This document shows, piece by piece, positions 1 through 8,086 of a stretch of DNA of 64,000 nucleotides. The notes under the pieces were generated by a model. That model saw only the letters and a list, made by a program, of their open reading frames with translations, did no database searches and was not told the origin of the DNA. The stretch covers positions 186,001 to 250,000 of the forward strand of contig NZ_AUML01000001.1 of the NCBI RefSeq assembly GCF_000430665.1, written 5' to 3'. Within the stretch, counting starts at the first letter, position 1, and every line of letters starts with the position of its first letter. A program made the translations under genes and the position numbers. Source of the stretch: Aquimarina muelleri DSM 19832. GTDB lineage: Bacteria; Bacteroidota; Bacteroidia; Flavobacteriales; Flavobacteriaceae.

Positions 1-4
1 TGTA

Positions 5-12
5 TACATTTG
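5..12 (+). promoter_or_regulatory. -7 promoter element of the sulfate-assimilation operon
   Basis: TACATTTG is an exact match to the Bacteroidota -7 consensus TAnnTTTG. It lies about 48 bases before the first gene of the cys operon. The -33 element would fall before the window starts, so only half of the promoter can be checked. The transcript would begin near position 17. Confidence 0.55.
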
Positions 13-59
13 TTTTATAATCTACTAATCCGATAGGGTAATAGAGTTTTTTTAAAAAA

Positions 60-326
60 ATGATTATAGATCAAATGATATTAGATAAGGTAGCTGCGCA
101 AAAATCAACGTATCAGGATGATAAGTCCACAGAAAAGCCAGTACGTAGTATTGTAAAAGCAATAAGCTGGAGAATAGTAGGTACATTAGATACATTAATT
201 GTATCTTATTTATTAACAGGCGAGATGGCGCTAGCTACATCGATTGCATCTATTGATTTTGTTACAAAAATGATTCTATATTTTTTCCATGAAAGAATTT
301 GGAATCGAATCAAATGGGGGAAATAA
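60..326 (+). CDS. DUF2061 small membrane protein at the head of the sulfate-assimilation operon
   Basis: This 88-residue protein has a hydrophilic N-terminus of about 28 residues. A DUF2061-type core follows (RSIVKAISWRIVGTLDTLIV, then IASIDFVTKMILYFFHERIW). Two hydrophobic helices at roughly residues 41-56 and 58-76 are compatible with a hairpin in the inner membrane. It is the first gene after the promoter at 5-12, and cysH starts 32 bases after its stop. The family has no established biochemical role. Its place in the operon suggests a part in sulfate assimilation, perhaps handling of sulfate or sulfite at the membrane, but that is inference. Family assignment is good; function is unknown. 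Confidence 0.8.
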   Translation: MIIDQMILDKVAAQKSTYQDDKSTEKPVRSIVKAISWRIVGTLDTLIVSYLLTGEMALATSIASIDFVTKMILYFFHERIWNRIKWGK

Positions 327-358
327 TTGTTGTAAAAGAAAAAGAAATTTATCAAATC

Positions 359-985
359 ATGAGTTTTACAGAAAAAGAAATAGAAAGCTTAAATAAAACC
401 CTAAAGGATAAAACTCCTTTAGAAATTGTACAATGGGCAGTTTCAAATGCGAAAACGCCTGTAGTAACTACTAATTTTAGACCTTATGAAGCCGCAATTC
501 TAAATGTATGCTCAAAAGCATTGTCTGATATGCCTGTTATATGGTGTGATTCTGGTTATAATACACCTAACACGTATCGACATGCAGAAGAAGTAATTAA
601 ATTATTGAGTTTAAATGTTCAGTTGTATGTTCCAAAACAGACTACTGCACATAGAGATGTTATTATGGGAATTCCTGATGTCGAAGATCCTAAACATAAG
701 ATTTTTACAGAGCAAGTAAAGTTAGAGCCTTTTAAAAGAGCAATGACAGATTTTAAACCAGATGTATGGTTTACTAATCTTAGAAAAGGACAAACGGCAT
801 TAAGAGACTCTCTAGATATACTAAGTATGGGTAAGGACGGGGTATTGAAAGTAAGCCCCTTTTATTATTACAGTGATGCTGAATTGGACACATATTTAGA
901 AGAAAATAATTTACCAAACGAGTTTAAATATTTTGACCCTACAAAAGTATTAGAGAATAGAGAGTGTGGATTGCATACTAACTAA
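359..985 (+). CDS. cysH: Phosphoadenylyl/adenylyl-sulfate reductase (CysH family)
   Basis: The 208-residue product reduces (P)APS to sulfite in the cytoplasm. I chose the ATG at 359 (MSFTEKEIESLNKTL). A longer reading from 299 would overlap the DUF2061 gene and add residues that look unlike the family. The PAPS-reductase fold shows in TTNFRPYEAAILNVCSK, IWCDSGYNT and WFTNLRKGQT. The C-terminal ECGLH motif carries the catalytic cysteine. There are only three cysteines and no CC...CxxC set, so it cannot bind the [4Fe-4S] cluster of bacterial APS reductases. Cluster-free enzymes usually use PAPS, yet no APS kinase (cysC) is encoded nearby. Substrate is therefore unsettled. Confidence 0.9.
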   Translation: MSFTEKEIESLNKTLKDKTPLEIVQWAVSNAKTPVVTTNFRPYEAAILNVCSKALSDMPVIWCDSGYNTPNTYRHAEEVIKLLSLNVQLYVPKQTTAHRDVIMGIPDVEDPKHKIFTEQVKLEPFKRAMTDFKPDVWFTNLRKGQTALRDSLDILSMGKDGVLKVSPFYYYSDAELDTYLEENNLPNEFKYFDPTKVLENRECGLHTN

Positions 986-1037
986 TTTAATAGCTTTTTA
1001 GAAAATAATATCAAAAACGTAATAGAATAGAAATTAA

Positions 1038-1979
1038 ATGGAAGTGATTGAAAAAAATATAAAAGAACAGGTTACAGGTAAAAAAGTATTAACTGTAAAC
1101 CCTTTAGAAAGCGAAGCAATTTATATTTTTCGAGAAGTAGTAGCACAGTTCGAAAAGCCAGTATTACTTTTTTCAGGAGGAAAAGATTCTATTACGTTAG
1201 TGCGACTGGCACAAAAAGCATTCTATCCAGCAAAAATACCTTTTCCGTTATTACATATTGATACAGGGCATAATTTTCCTGAAACTATAGAATTTAGAGA
1301 TAGATTGGTAAAAGAACTAGGAGTAGAACTTATTGTTCGTAATGTTCAGGACTCTATTGATGCAGGTAAAGTAGTAGAAGAAAAAGGAAAATATGCCAGC
1401 CGTAATAGTTTACAAACCACTACACTTTTAGATGCTTTAGAAGAATTTAAATTTGATGCAGCAATTGGTGGAGCACGTAGAGACGAAGAAAAAGCAAGAG
1501 CCAAGGAACGTATATTTTCTGTTAGAGATGATTTTGGACAATGGGATGAAAAAAATCAGCGCCCAGAATTATTTGATCACCTTAATGGAAAAATTGATTT
1601 AGGACAGAATGTACGCGTATTTCCTATCAGTAACTGGACAGAGTTAGATGTATGGAGCTATATCGAAAAAGAAAATATTGAAATCCCATCTATATATTTT
1701 GCGCATAAACGTAAAACATTTGTTAGAGATGGCATGATTTGGTCTGCAGAAGATGGTGTTGTTTATAGAGAAGAAGATGAGGTGGTAGAAGAAAGATTAG
1801 TGCGTTTTCGAACCGTAGGAGATATGTCTTGTACCGCGGCAGTATTATCTGATGCAGTTACCATACATAAAGTCGTAGCAGAAATTAGAGAATCTACAAT
1901 CTCAGAAAGAGGAGCTCGTATTGATGATAAAAGATCCGAAGCTGCAATGGAAAAACGTAAACAACAAGGATACTTTTAG
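1038..1979 (+). CDS. cysD: Sulfate adenylyltransferase subunit 2 (ATP sulfurylase small subunit)
   Basis: The 313-residue protein makes adenosine 5'-phosphosulfate (APS) from ATP and sulfate, in complex with the GTPase CysN. The PP-loop SGGKDS is at residues 46-51. Other family blocks are HIDTGHNFPET, GGARRDEEKARAKER and VFPISNWTELDVW. The length is close to the roughly 300 residues of enterobacterial CysD. It lies 52 bases after cysH and 116 bases before cysN on the same strand, so a shared transcript is likely. The cytoplasmic assignment is firm. Confidence 0.95.
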   Translation: MEVIEKNIKEQVTGKKVLTVNPLESEAIYIFREVVAQFEKPVLLFSGGKDSITLVRLAQKAFYPAKIPFPLLHIDTGHNFPETIEFRDRLVKELGVELIVRNVQDSIDAGKVVEEKGKYASRNSLQTTTLLDALEEFKFDAAIGGARRDEEKARAKERIFSVRDDFGQWDEKNQRPELFDHLNGKIDLGQNVRVFPISNWTELDVWSYIEKENIEIPSIYFAHKRKTFVRDGMIWSAEDGVVYREEDEVVEERLVRFRTVGDMSCTAAVLSDAVTIHKVVAEIRESTISERGARIDDKRSEAAMEKRKQQGYF

Positions 1980-1988
1980 AGCTTTTTT

Positions 1989-2026
1989 GTCATTCTCGGC
2001 ATGTTACATTGAACCTGTCGAAATGC
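1989..2026. repeat. Dispersed-repeat-like fragment in the cysD-cysN spacer
   Basis: GTCATTC followed by an imperfect palindrome, ACATTGAACCTGTCGAAATG, interrupts an otherwise tight operon. Similar GTCATT and CCTGTCGAAATG strings recur in spacers of flavobacterial genomes in my recollection. No second full copy is present in this window, so the call rests on pattern resemblance only. Confidence 0.3.
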
Positions 2027-2095
2027 AAAATTTAGCAAATACTAGAATTGAAAATAAAACTAAAACACTCTCTATTAAGAGAAAAATAAATAGCT

Positions 2096-3343
2096 ATGGA
2101 CGTATTAAAAATAGCAACAGCAGGAAGTGTAGATGATGGTAAAAGTACCTTGATTGGTCGTATCCTATATGATACAAAATCATTAACTACAGATAAATTA
2201 GAGGCAATAGAAGCCAGAAGTAAAGCTAATGGATTTGATTATTTAGATTTTTCATTGGCAACAGATGGATTAGTAGCAGAACGAGAGCAAGGAATTACTA
2301 TTGATGTAGCACATATCTATTTTTCTACAAAAACAAAAAGTTATATTATAGCAGATACTCCCGGACATATCGAGTATACCAGAAACATGGTTACAGGAGC
2401 GTCCACTTCACAAGCTTCGATTATTTTGGTCGATGCTCGTAAAGGAGTAATAGAACAAACGTATCGCCATTTTTTTATTAATAACTTACTAAGAGTTAAA
2501 GACGTTATTGTAGCAATTAATAAAATGGATTTAGTAGATTTTTCTCAGGAAAAATATGAGGCTATTAAGGCAGATTTCGAAACGTTAATCGCAAAAAGTG
2601 ATTATAAGGAACAAAACATAACTTTTATTCCAGTAAGTGCTTTACAAGGAGATAATGTTGTAGATAAATCCGAAAATACACCTTGGTATACCGGGCAAAC
2701 TTTATTACAACATTTAGAAGAGTTAGATGCACAAGATGTATATGAAGAAGCACAAGTTCGTTTTCCTGTACAAACGGTAATCCGTCCTAAAAAAGATGAG
2801 TTTCACGACTTTAGAGGATATGCAGGTAAAATATATGGAGGAGATCTTTCTGTAGGAGATGAGGTAACGGTTTTACCTTCATTAACTACTTCAAAAATAA
2901 AAGAAATATACTTTTTTGATCAAAAATTCGAAACAGCAGGCAGAGGAAGCTCTTGCACAATTACATTAGAAGACGATGTAAATGTAAGTCGAGGCGATAT
3001 GATTGTAAAATCATCTGAGAAACCAAGAGTAGAAAAACAATTAACAGCAACCGTATGTTGGATGGATAGTAAAAACTTAAATCCAGGAACAAATTATTAT
3101 ATACAAAGCGGGAGTAGTAGGATTTTAGCCAAAATAAAAAATATAAGCGGTACTATTGCAACAGATTTTTCTGGAGAAGATACTACCAAAAATACATTAA
3201 GTTTAAACGAAGTAGGAAAAGTGCAGATACAATTAAGTAAACCTTTAGCTATCGATTCTTATAGTAAGAATAAAGCTTCGGGATCCTTTATTTTAATAGA
3301 CTCACAAAACAATAATACTTCTGGGGTCGGCTTTATCGAGTAG
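2096..3343 (+). CDS. cysN: Sulfate adenylyltransferase subunit 1 (GTPase)
   Basis: This is the regulatory GTPase subunit of ATP sulfurylase; GTP hydrolysis drives APS formation by CysD. The EF-Tu-like G domain has P-loop GSVDDGKST at residues 10-18, then DTPGH and NKMD, followed by beta-barrel domains with GRGSSCTITLEDDVNVSRGD. At 415 residues it is shorter than enterobacterial CysN (about 475). It carries no C-terminal APS kinase domain, unlike the CysNC fusions of many bacteria. It starts at the ATG at 2096. Together with the cluster-free CysH, this leaves open how PAPS would be made. Confidence 0.93.
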   Translation: MDVLKIATAGSVDDGKSTLIGRILYDTKSLTTDKLEAIEARSKANGFDYLDFSLATDGLVAEREQGITIDVAHIYFSTKTKSYIIADTPGHIEYTRNMVTGASTSQASIILVDARKGVIEQTYRHFFINNLLRVKDVIVAINKMDLVDFSQEKYEAIKADFETLIAKSDYKEQNITFIPVSALQGDNVVDKSENTPWYTGQTLLQHLEELDAQDVYEEAQVRFPVQTVIRPKKDEFHDFRGYAGKIYGGDLSVGDEVTVLPSLTTSKIKEIYFFDQKFETAGRGSSCTITLEDDVNVSRGDMIVKSSEKPRVEKQLTATVCWMDSKNLNPGTNYYIQSGSSRILAKIKNISGTIATDFSGEDTTKNTLSLNEVGKVQIQLSKPLAIDSYSKNKASGSFILIDSQNNNTSGVGFIE

Positions 3344-3449
3344 ATAAAAGCCGATTAAAAAAAGAAAATAACACCTTTTTTTAAAGTAAAAATACATCAT
3401 ACAAAAGTCATAACTATGTCCTTTTTTGAGGATAGAAATACGAGAAGAG

Positions 3450-5540
3450 ATGCAAAGTTTTAGAACCGAAATAGAAAACCCAATTGTAGAGAAAGACATT
3501 ATAGAATTAGCTAATAAAATTGAGCAATTTCATAATGGCAAGATCGATGAAGAAAAGTTTCGTAGCCTTCGTTTGGCTAGAGGGGTATACGGTCAACGTC
3601 AGGAAGGTGTACAGATGATTCGTATTAAATTACCGTATGGTAAAGTATTAAGCAATCAATTAAGACGTATTTGTGAGGTATCCGATGAGTATTCCAGAGG
3701 TCGTTTGCATATTACGACACGTCAAGACATTCAGATACATTATGTAGACCTTAACAGAACGCCAGAGTTATGGGCAGAACTAGAAAAAGATGAGGTAACT
3801 TTAAGAGAGGCTTGTGGTAATACGGTTCGTAACGTAACCGCATCAGAAACAGCAGGGATCGATCCAAAAGAGCCTTTTGATGTTTCTCCATATGCAGATG
3901 CATTATTCCGTTTCTTTCTAAGAAATCCTATTTGTCAGGAGATGGGACGTAAATTCAAAGTGTCCTTTTCAGGAACAGATGAAGATACAGGATTATCCTA
4001 TATGCATGATTTAGGTTTTATAGCTAAAATCGAAAACGGAGTACGAGGGTTTAAAGTAATGTTAGGTGGCGGTTTAGGTTCGCAACCAAGACATGCAGAT
4101 GAGCTATATAGCTTTTTGCCGTCAGATAAAATTATTCCTTTAATGGAAGGCGTATTAAGAATATTCGATCGTCATGGCGAGCGTAAAAGTAGAGCCAAAG
4201 CCAGAATGAAATTCTTAATTAAAGATATTGGTTTAGAAGCTTTTAAGGAGTTGGTAGAGGCAGAGCAAAACGCAATAGTGCAAAAAACAGTTGCGATTGA
4301 TGCAGACGCTTATAAAACTTCAACTCCAGTAGAAGTGGAGATTCCAAAAGCTGAAATTAAAGATCAAAAAGCTTTTGATTTATGGAGGTCTACGAATGTA
4401 ATCGCTCAAAAGCAAGAAGGATATGTGGCAATAGGAGTTAAAGTATTATTAGGAGATTTTTATACCGATAAAGCTAGATTATTAGCAGATTTGGTAGAAA
4501 AATATGCAGCAGGAGAAATACGTTTGTCTCTGCGTCAAAATATCTTGATTCCTTTTATTAAAGAAACTGCATTACCATTTTTTTATCAGGAATTAGAAAA
4601 ATTAGGATTTGTAGAATCAGGATATAATAAAGCAGTAGATATAACGGCATGCCCGGGAACAGATACTTGTAATTTAGGAATAGCAAGTAGTACAGGTATA
4701 GCAGAAGAGCTGGAAAGAGTTATAAAAACAGAATACCCGCAATATCTTCAAAAAGAAGATTTAGTTATTAAGATTAGTGGGTGTATGAATGCTTGTGGAC
4801 AACACAATATGGCAAATATTGGTTTTCAAGGAATGTCAATCCGTACGAAAGACAAATTAGTAGCACCAGCATTACAAGTGTTATTAGGAGGAGGAAACCT
4901 TGGAGATGGTAATGGCCGTTTTGCAGATAAGGTAGTAAAAATACCTAGTAGAAGAGGTCCAGAGGCATTACGCAGGATTTTAGATGATTATGAAGCAAAT
5001 GCAGAAGGAAAGCTTTTTGTAGACTATTATGCAGAGAAAGGAGAAAAGTATTTTTATGATCTTCTTACCGATTTGTCTAATGCAGATAACCTAACGCAAG
5101 AAGACTTTATTGATTGGGGAACACAAGAAGAATATGTAAAAGCTATTGGAGTAGGAGAATGTGCCGGTGTAGTTATTGATTTAATTGCCACCTTGTTTTT
5201 AGAAAGTGAAGAAAAAATAGAGAATGCCAAAATCTCTTTTGATAATGAAGTATATTCAGATGCAGTATATCATGCGTATAATTCTTTAGTAAACTCTGCA
5301 AAAGCATTACTATTAGCAGAAAATAAAAAGACCAATACGCACGCAGGTATTATAAGTCAATTTGATGAAGAATTTGTAGCAAATGGCAAAATAAGTATAA
5401 AAGGTACTTTTTCAGATTTAATATACCAGCTTCAAAAAAATGCACCTACAAAAGATTTTGCAGTAGATTATATAAAAAGTGCAAAACAATTTTTACAAAA
5501 AGTACAAGAATTTAGAGCAATCGAAGTAGAAAACGCTTAA
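3450..5540 (+). CDS. Siroheme sulfite reductase fused to a C-terminal HEPN-like domain
   Basis: The 696-residue enzyme reduces sulfite to sulfide with six electrons, probably from ferredoxin. The start MQSFRTEIENP at 3450 has AGAAGAG just upstream. It has the duplicated nitrite/sulfite reductase fold: half-domains near residues 55-125 and 320-390 contain SRGRLHITTRQDIQIHY and LSLRQNILIPF. The siroheme/[4Fe-4S] ligands are C401-x5-C407 (CPGTDTC) and C445-x3-C449 (CMNAC). From about residue 560 an all-helical region (EVYSDAVYHAYNSLVNSAKA) resembles HEPN domains, which hemoprotein reductases normally lack. The next two genes make siroheme. Core function is firm; the tail's role is unknown. Confidence 0.92.
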   Translation: MQSFRTEIENPIVEKDIIELANKIEQFHNGKIDEEKFRSLRLARGVYGQRQEGVQMIRIKLPYGKVLSNQLRRICEVSDEYSRGRLHITTRQDIQIHYVDLNRTPELWAELEKDEVTLREACGNTVRNVTASETAGIDPKEPFDVSPYADALFRFFLRNPICQEMGRKFKVSFSGTDEDTGLSYMHDLGFIAKIENGVRGFKVMLGGGLGSQPRHADELYSFLPSDKIIPLMEGVLRIFDRHGERKSRAKARMKFLIKDIGLEAFKELVEAEQNAIVQKTVAIDADAYKTSTPVEVEIPKAEIKDQKAFDLWRSTNVIAQKQEGYVAIGVKVLLGDFYTDKARLLADLVEKYAAGEIRLSLRQNILIPFIKETALPFFYQELEKLGFVESGYNKAVDITACPGTDTCNLGIASSTGIAEELERVIKTEYPQYLQKEDLVIKISGCMNACGQHNMANIGFQGMSIRTKDKLVAPALQVLLGGGNLGDGNGRFADKVVKIPSRRGPEALRRILDDYEANAEGKLFVDYYAEKGEKYFYDLLTDLSNADNLTQEDFIDWGTQEEYVKAIGVGECAGVVIDLIATLFLESEEKIENAKISFDNEVYSDAVYHAYNSLVNSAKALLLAENKKTNTHAGIISQFDEEFVANGKISIKGTFSDLIYQLQKNAPTKDFAVDYIKSAKQFLQKVQEFRAIEVENA

Positions 5541-5549
5541 GGTAATAAG

Positions 5550-6317
5550 ATGATTAATAAAACACCAAAATTAACAGTAGTAGGAGCAGGGCCAGGGGAT
5601 CCGGATCTGATCACACTCAAAGCTATTAAAGCTTTAAGTTCTGCTGATGTGGTGTTGTATGATGCACTCATTAACGAGAGTTTATTGGATTATGCTACTG
5701 AAGCAGAAAAAATTTTTGTAGGTAAAAGAAAAGGCTGTTACGCATACCAACAAGAACAGATTAATGAATTAATCGTTAGTAGAGCCAAAAGTCATGGTCA
5801 TGTAGTACGATTAAAAGGAGGAGACCCATTTATTTTTGGTAGAGGAGCAGAAGAGATAGATTATGTAAGACAATTTAACATAGAAACTAATATGGTTCCT
5901 GGGATATCCTCTTCTTTAGCAGTACCAGCATATCAAGGAATACCGCTAACAAAACGAGGTTCCTCAGAAAGTTTTTGGGTAATCACAGGAACAACAAAAT
6001 CCCATAAATTATCACAGGATGTATGCCTGGCAGCAAAATCAAGTGCAACTGTGGTAATTTTGATGGGGATGAGTAAGTTAAGTGAAATAGTTAGTATCTT
6101 TGCAGCCGAAAATAAGCAGGACACCCCTGTGGCAATTATTCAAAATGGAACCACAAAAAATGAACATTTTGGATTCGGAACGATAAAAACAATAGAACAA
6201 GTAGTTAAAGATAAAAAACTATCCTCTCCAGCAATTATTGTAATAGGAGAAGTTGTTAAAAAAAGAGTAAAACTTACTTCTATCTATAAAGAGATAAAAG
6301 AAGAAATAGTATCTTAA
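5550..6317 (+). CDS. cobA: Uroporphyrinogen-III C-methyltransferase (SUMT)
   Basis: The 255-residue SAM-dependent enzyme methylates uroporphyrinogen III at C-2 and C-7 to give precorrin-2, the first step of siroheme synthesis. Signature blocks are VGAGPGDPDLITLKA near the N-terminus, VRLKGGDPFIFGRGAEE and VPGISSSLAVPAYQGIPLTKR. It is a single-domain protein, unlike the trifunctional CysG of enterobacteria; the other activities are in the next gene. It begins 9 bases after the sulfite reductase stop, matching its role as cofactor supplier in the same operon. Confidence 0.95.
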   Translation: MINKTPKLTVVGAGPGDPDLITLKAIKALSSADVVLYDALINESLLDYATEAEKIFVGKRKGCYAYQQEQINELIVSRAKSHGHVVRLKGGDPFIFGRGAEEIDYVRQFNIETNMVPGISSSLAVPAYQGIPLTKRGSSESFWVITGTTKSHKLSQDVCLAAKSSATVVILMGMSKLSEIVSIFAAENKQDTPVAIIQNGTTKNEHFGFGTIKTIEQVVKDKKLSSPAIIVIGEVVKKRVKLTSIYKEIKEEIVS

Positions 6318-6337
6318 AAGATTCGTATCCCTTTGTG

Positions 6338-6940
6338 ATGGAAGAAAGAAATAATTTATACCCAGTTTTTCTGAAAGTTAAAAACCTTGAAGTACTTATT
6401 GTAGGAGGAGGTAATGTAGCAGAGGAAAAACTTATGTTCTTATTAAAGTCCAGTCCAGATGCAAATGTAACTATGGTATCTCCTATGTATAGAGATAATA
6501 CCGTAACATTGGCAGAAAAATTTGGAGTACAAAGGATACATAAAAAATATAATAAACGTTTTCTAAAAGGGAAACATATTGTAATAGCTACTACAGATAT
6601 TCCAAAAATTAACATACAAGTGTATAAAGATTGTAGGAAGAAAAGTATATTGGTTAATGTAGCAGACAATCCATCATATTGTGATTTTTATATGGGAGGA
6701 ATTGTAACCAAAGGAAGTGTAAAAGTGGCAATTTCTACTAATGGAAATTCACCAACCACTGCCAAACGACTACGTCAATTTTTTGAAGAAGTAATACCCG
6801 AAAATATTGACGATTTAGTTAAAAATTTAAACGAATATAGAAAAACAATAAAAGGGGATTTCGAAGAAAAAGTAGAAACACTAAACGAATTCACCAAAGG
6901 ATTAATAGGAAAAAAAGAAGTTGCAAATGATAAAGACTGA
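6338..6940 (+). CDS. Precorrin-2 dehydrogenase / sirohydrochlorin ferrochelatase (CysG N-terminal/Met8-like)
   Basis: This 200-residue protein oxidises precorrin-2 with NAD+ and probably inserts iron to complete siroheme. The NAD-binding motif VLIVGGGNVAEEKL is near the N-terminus. NVADNPSYCDFYMGGIV and KVAISTNGNSPTTAKRLR are typical of the family. An in-frame GTG at 6335 directly precedes the ATG at 6338; I prefer the ATG. Its end overlaps the next gene by 14 bases, suggesting translational coupling. The ferrochelatase activity is assumed from family members. Confidence 0.9.
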   Translation: MEERNNLYPVFLKVKNLEVLIVGGGNVAEEKLMFLLKSSPDANVTMVSPMYRDNTVTLAEKFGVQRIHKKYNKRFLKGKHIVIATTDIPKINIQVYKDCRKKSILVNVADNPSYCDFYMGGIVTKGSVKVAISTNGNSPTTAKRLRQFFEEVIPENIDDLVKNLNEYRKTIKGDFEEKVETLNEFTKGLIGKKEVANDKD

Positions 6941-7982
6941 TATTTTAATAATCGGAGCAGGGCCAACAGGATTATTTACTGTTTTTGAAGCAGGATTACT
7001 TAAGTTAAAAACACATCTTATAGATGCATTACCACAACCAGGAGGGCAATGTTCAGAGATATATCCTAAAAAACCGATATATGATATTCCTGGGTTTCCA
7101 GAAATACTTGCAGGAGATTTAGTGAATAATCTAATGGAACAGATAAAACCTTTTGAACCTGGATTTACATTAGGCGAGAGAGCAGAAACTATCGAAAAAC
7201 TAGAAGATGATACGTTTTTAGTAACTACCAATAAAGGAACTAAACATAATGCACCAGTAGTAGCCATTGCAGGTGGATTAGGTTCTTTCGAACCACGTAA
7301 ACCTCCTATCCCAAATATCACAGATTTTGAAGATAAAGGAGTAGCGTATATTATACGAGATCCAGAGGTGTATAGAGATAAAAGAGTGGTTATAGCAGGA
7401 GGAGGAGATTCTGCCTTAGATTGGTCTATTTTTCTGGCAGATGTAGCAAGCGAAGTAACATTGGTGCATAGACGAAATGAATTTAGAGGAGCTTTAGACT
7501 CTGTAGAACGAGTAGCAGAACTTTCTAAATTAGGAAAAGTAAACCTGATTACAGAAGCAGAAGTAAAAGAATTAAAAGGAGAAGACCATTTAACTGCAGT
7601 TGGTATTAAACATAAAACCAAAGGCGATATTCACTTCGAAACAGATTACTTTATTCCATTATTTGGATTATCTCCAAAATTAGGGCCAATAGGAGATTGG
7701 GGATTAGAAATCGAAAAGAATGCTATCAAAGTAGATAACTCTTACGATTATCAAACCAATATACCAGGTATTTATGCTATTGGAGATGTCAATACATATA
7801 AAGGAAAACTAAAATTAATCCTTTCTGGGTTTCACGAAGCAGCAATTATGTGTCAAAGCGCATATCAAAAAATTCATCCAGACAAAAAGTATGTAATGAA
7901 ATATACAACAGTAGGAGGAGTAGAAGGATTTGATGGAACCAAAAAAGAAGCTAAAAAAGAAGTTGTAAAAGCAATTAATTAA
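6927..7982 (+). CDS. Ferredoxin-NADP+ reductase, thioredoxin-reductase-like type
   Basis: The 351-residue flavoprotein moves electrons between NADPH and ferredoxin. FAD-binding IIGAGPTGL is at the N-terminus and the NADPH-binding motif VVIAGGGDSALDW lies mid-protein. The FAD-ribityl motif PGIYAIGDV is near the C-terminus. The redox-active CxxC of true thioredoxin reductases is absent, which identifies the FNR subgroup. Translation most likely begins at ATG 6927 (MIKTDILIIG) rather than at a TTG two codons earlier. As the last gene of the cys operon and next to a ferredoxin, it probably powers the sulfite reductase. Confidence 0.9.
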   Translation: MIKTDILIIGAGPTGLFTVFEAGLLKLKTHLIDALPQPGGQCSEIYPKKPIYDIPGFPEILAGDLVNNLMEQIKPFEPGFTLGERAETIEKLEDDTFLVTTNKGTKHNAPVVAIAGGLGSFEPRKPPIPNITDFEDKGVAYIIRDPEVYRDKRVVIAGGGDSALDWSIFLADVASEVTLVHRRNEFRGALDSVERVAELSKLGKVNLITEAEVKELKGEDHLTAVGIKHKTKGDIHFETDYFIPLFGLSPKLGPIGDWGLEIEKNAIKVDNSYDYQTNIPGIYAIGDVNTYKGKLKLILSGFHEAAIMCQSAYQKIHPDKKYVMKYTTVGGVEGFDGTKKEAKKEVVKAIN

Positions 7983-8002
7983 GTATAAAAAATAATACTT
8001 TT

Positions 8003-8053
8003 GACCTCACAGACTTGTGCCAAATCAATTTTGGTATCTAAAACTGTGAGGTC
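8003..8053 (+). terminator. Long inverted repeat between FNR and ferredoxin, probable terminator
   Basis: GACCTCACAG at 8003-8012 and CTGTGAGGTC at 8044-8053 are perfect 10-base arms. The 31-base loop holds a second small pairing (CCAAA with TTTGG). The downstream U-tract is short (CTTTACTT). It may end the cys operon, but because it lies directly before the ferredoxin -7 element it could also be an operator. Confidence 0.5.
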
Positions 8054-8059
8054 TTTACT

Positions 8060-8067
8060 TATATTTG
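8060..8067 (+). promoter_or_regulatory. -7 promoter element of the ferredoxin gene
   Basis: TATATTTG matches the Bacteroidota TAnnTTTG consensus exactly and lies 20 bases before the ferredoxin ATG. A well-spaced -33 TTTG is not evident. The only candidate, TTTG at 8030-8033, is a little too far away and lies in the loop of the preceding inverted repeat. Confidence 0.5.
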
Positions 8068-8086
8068 CGTACAGAAATAAAAAGAT

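Noticed and set aside
1921-2136. A 71-codon frame across the cysD end and cysN start
   Set aside because: It overlaps the conserved C-terminus of cysD and the cysN start in another frame and resembles nothing.
6902-7621. A long open frame (239 codons) on the minus strand inside the FNR gene
   Set aside because: It is antisense to a well-conserved flavoprotein; its composition looks like a shadow of the plus-strand codon pattern.
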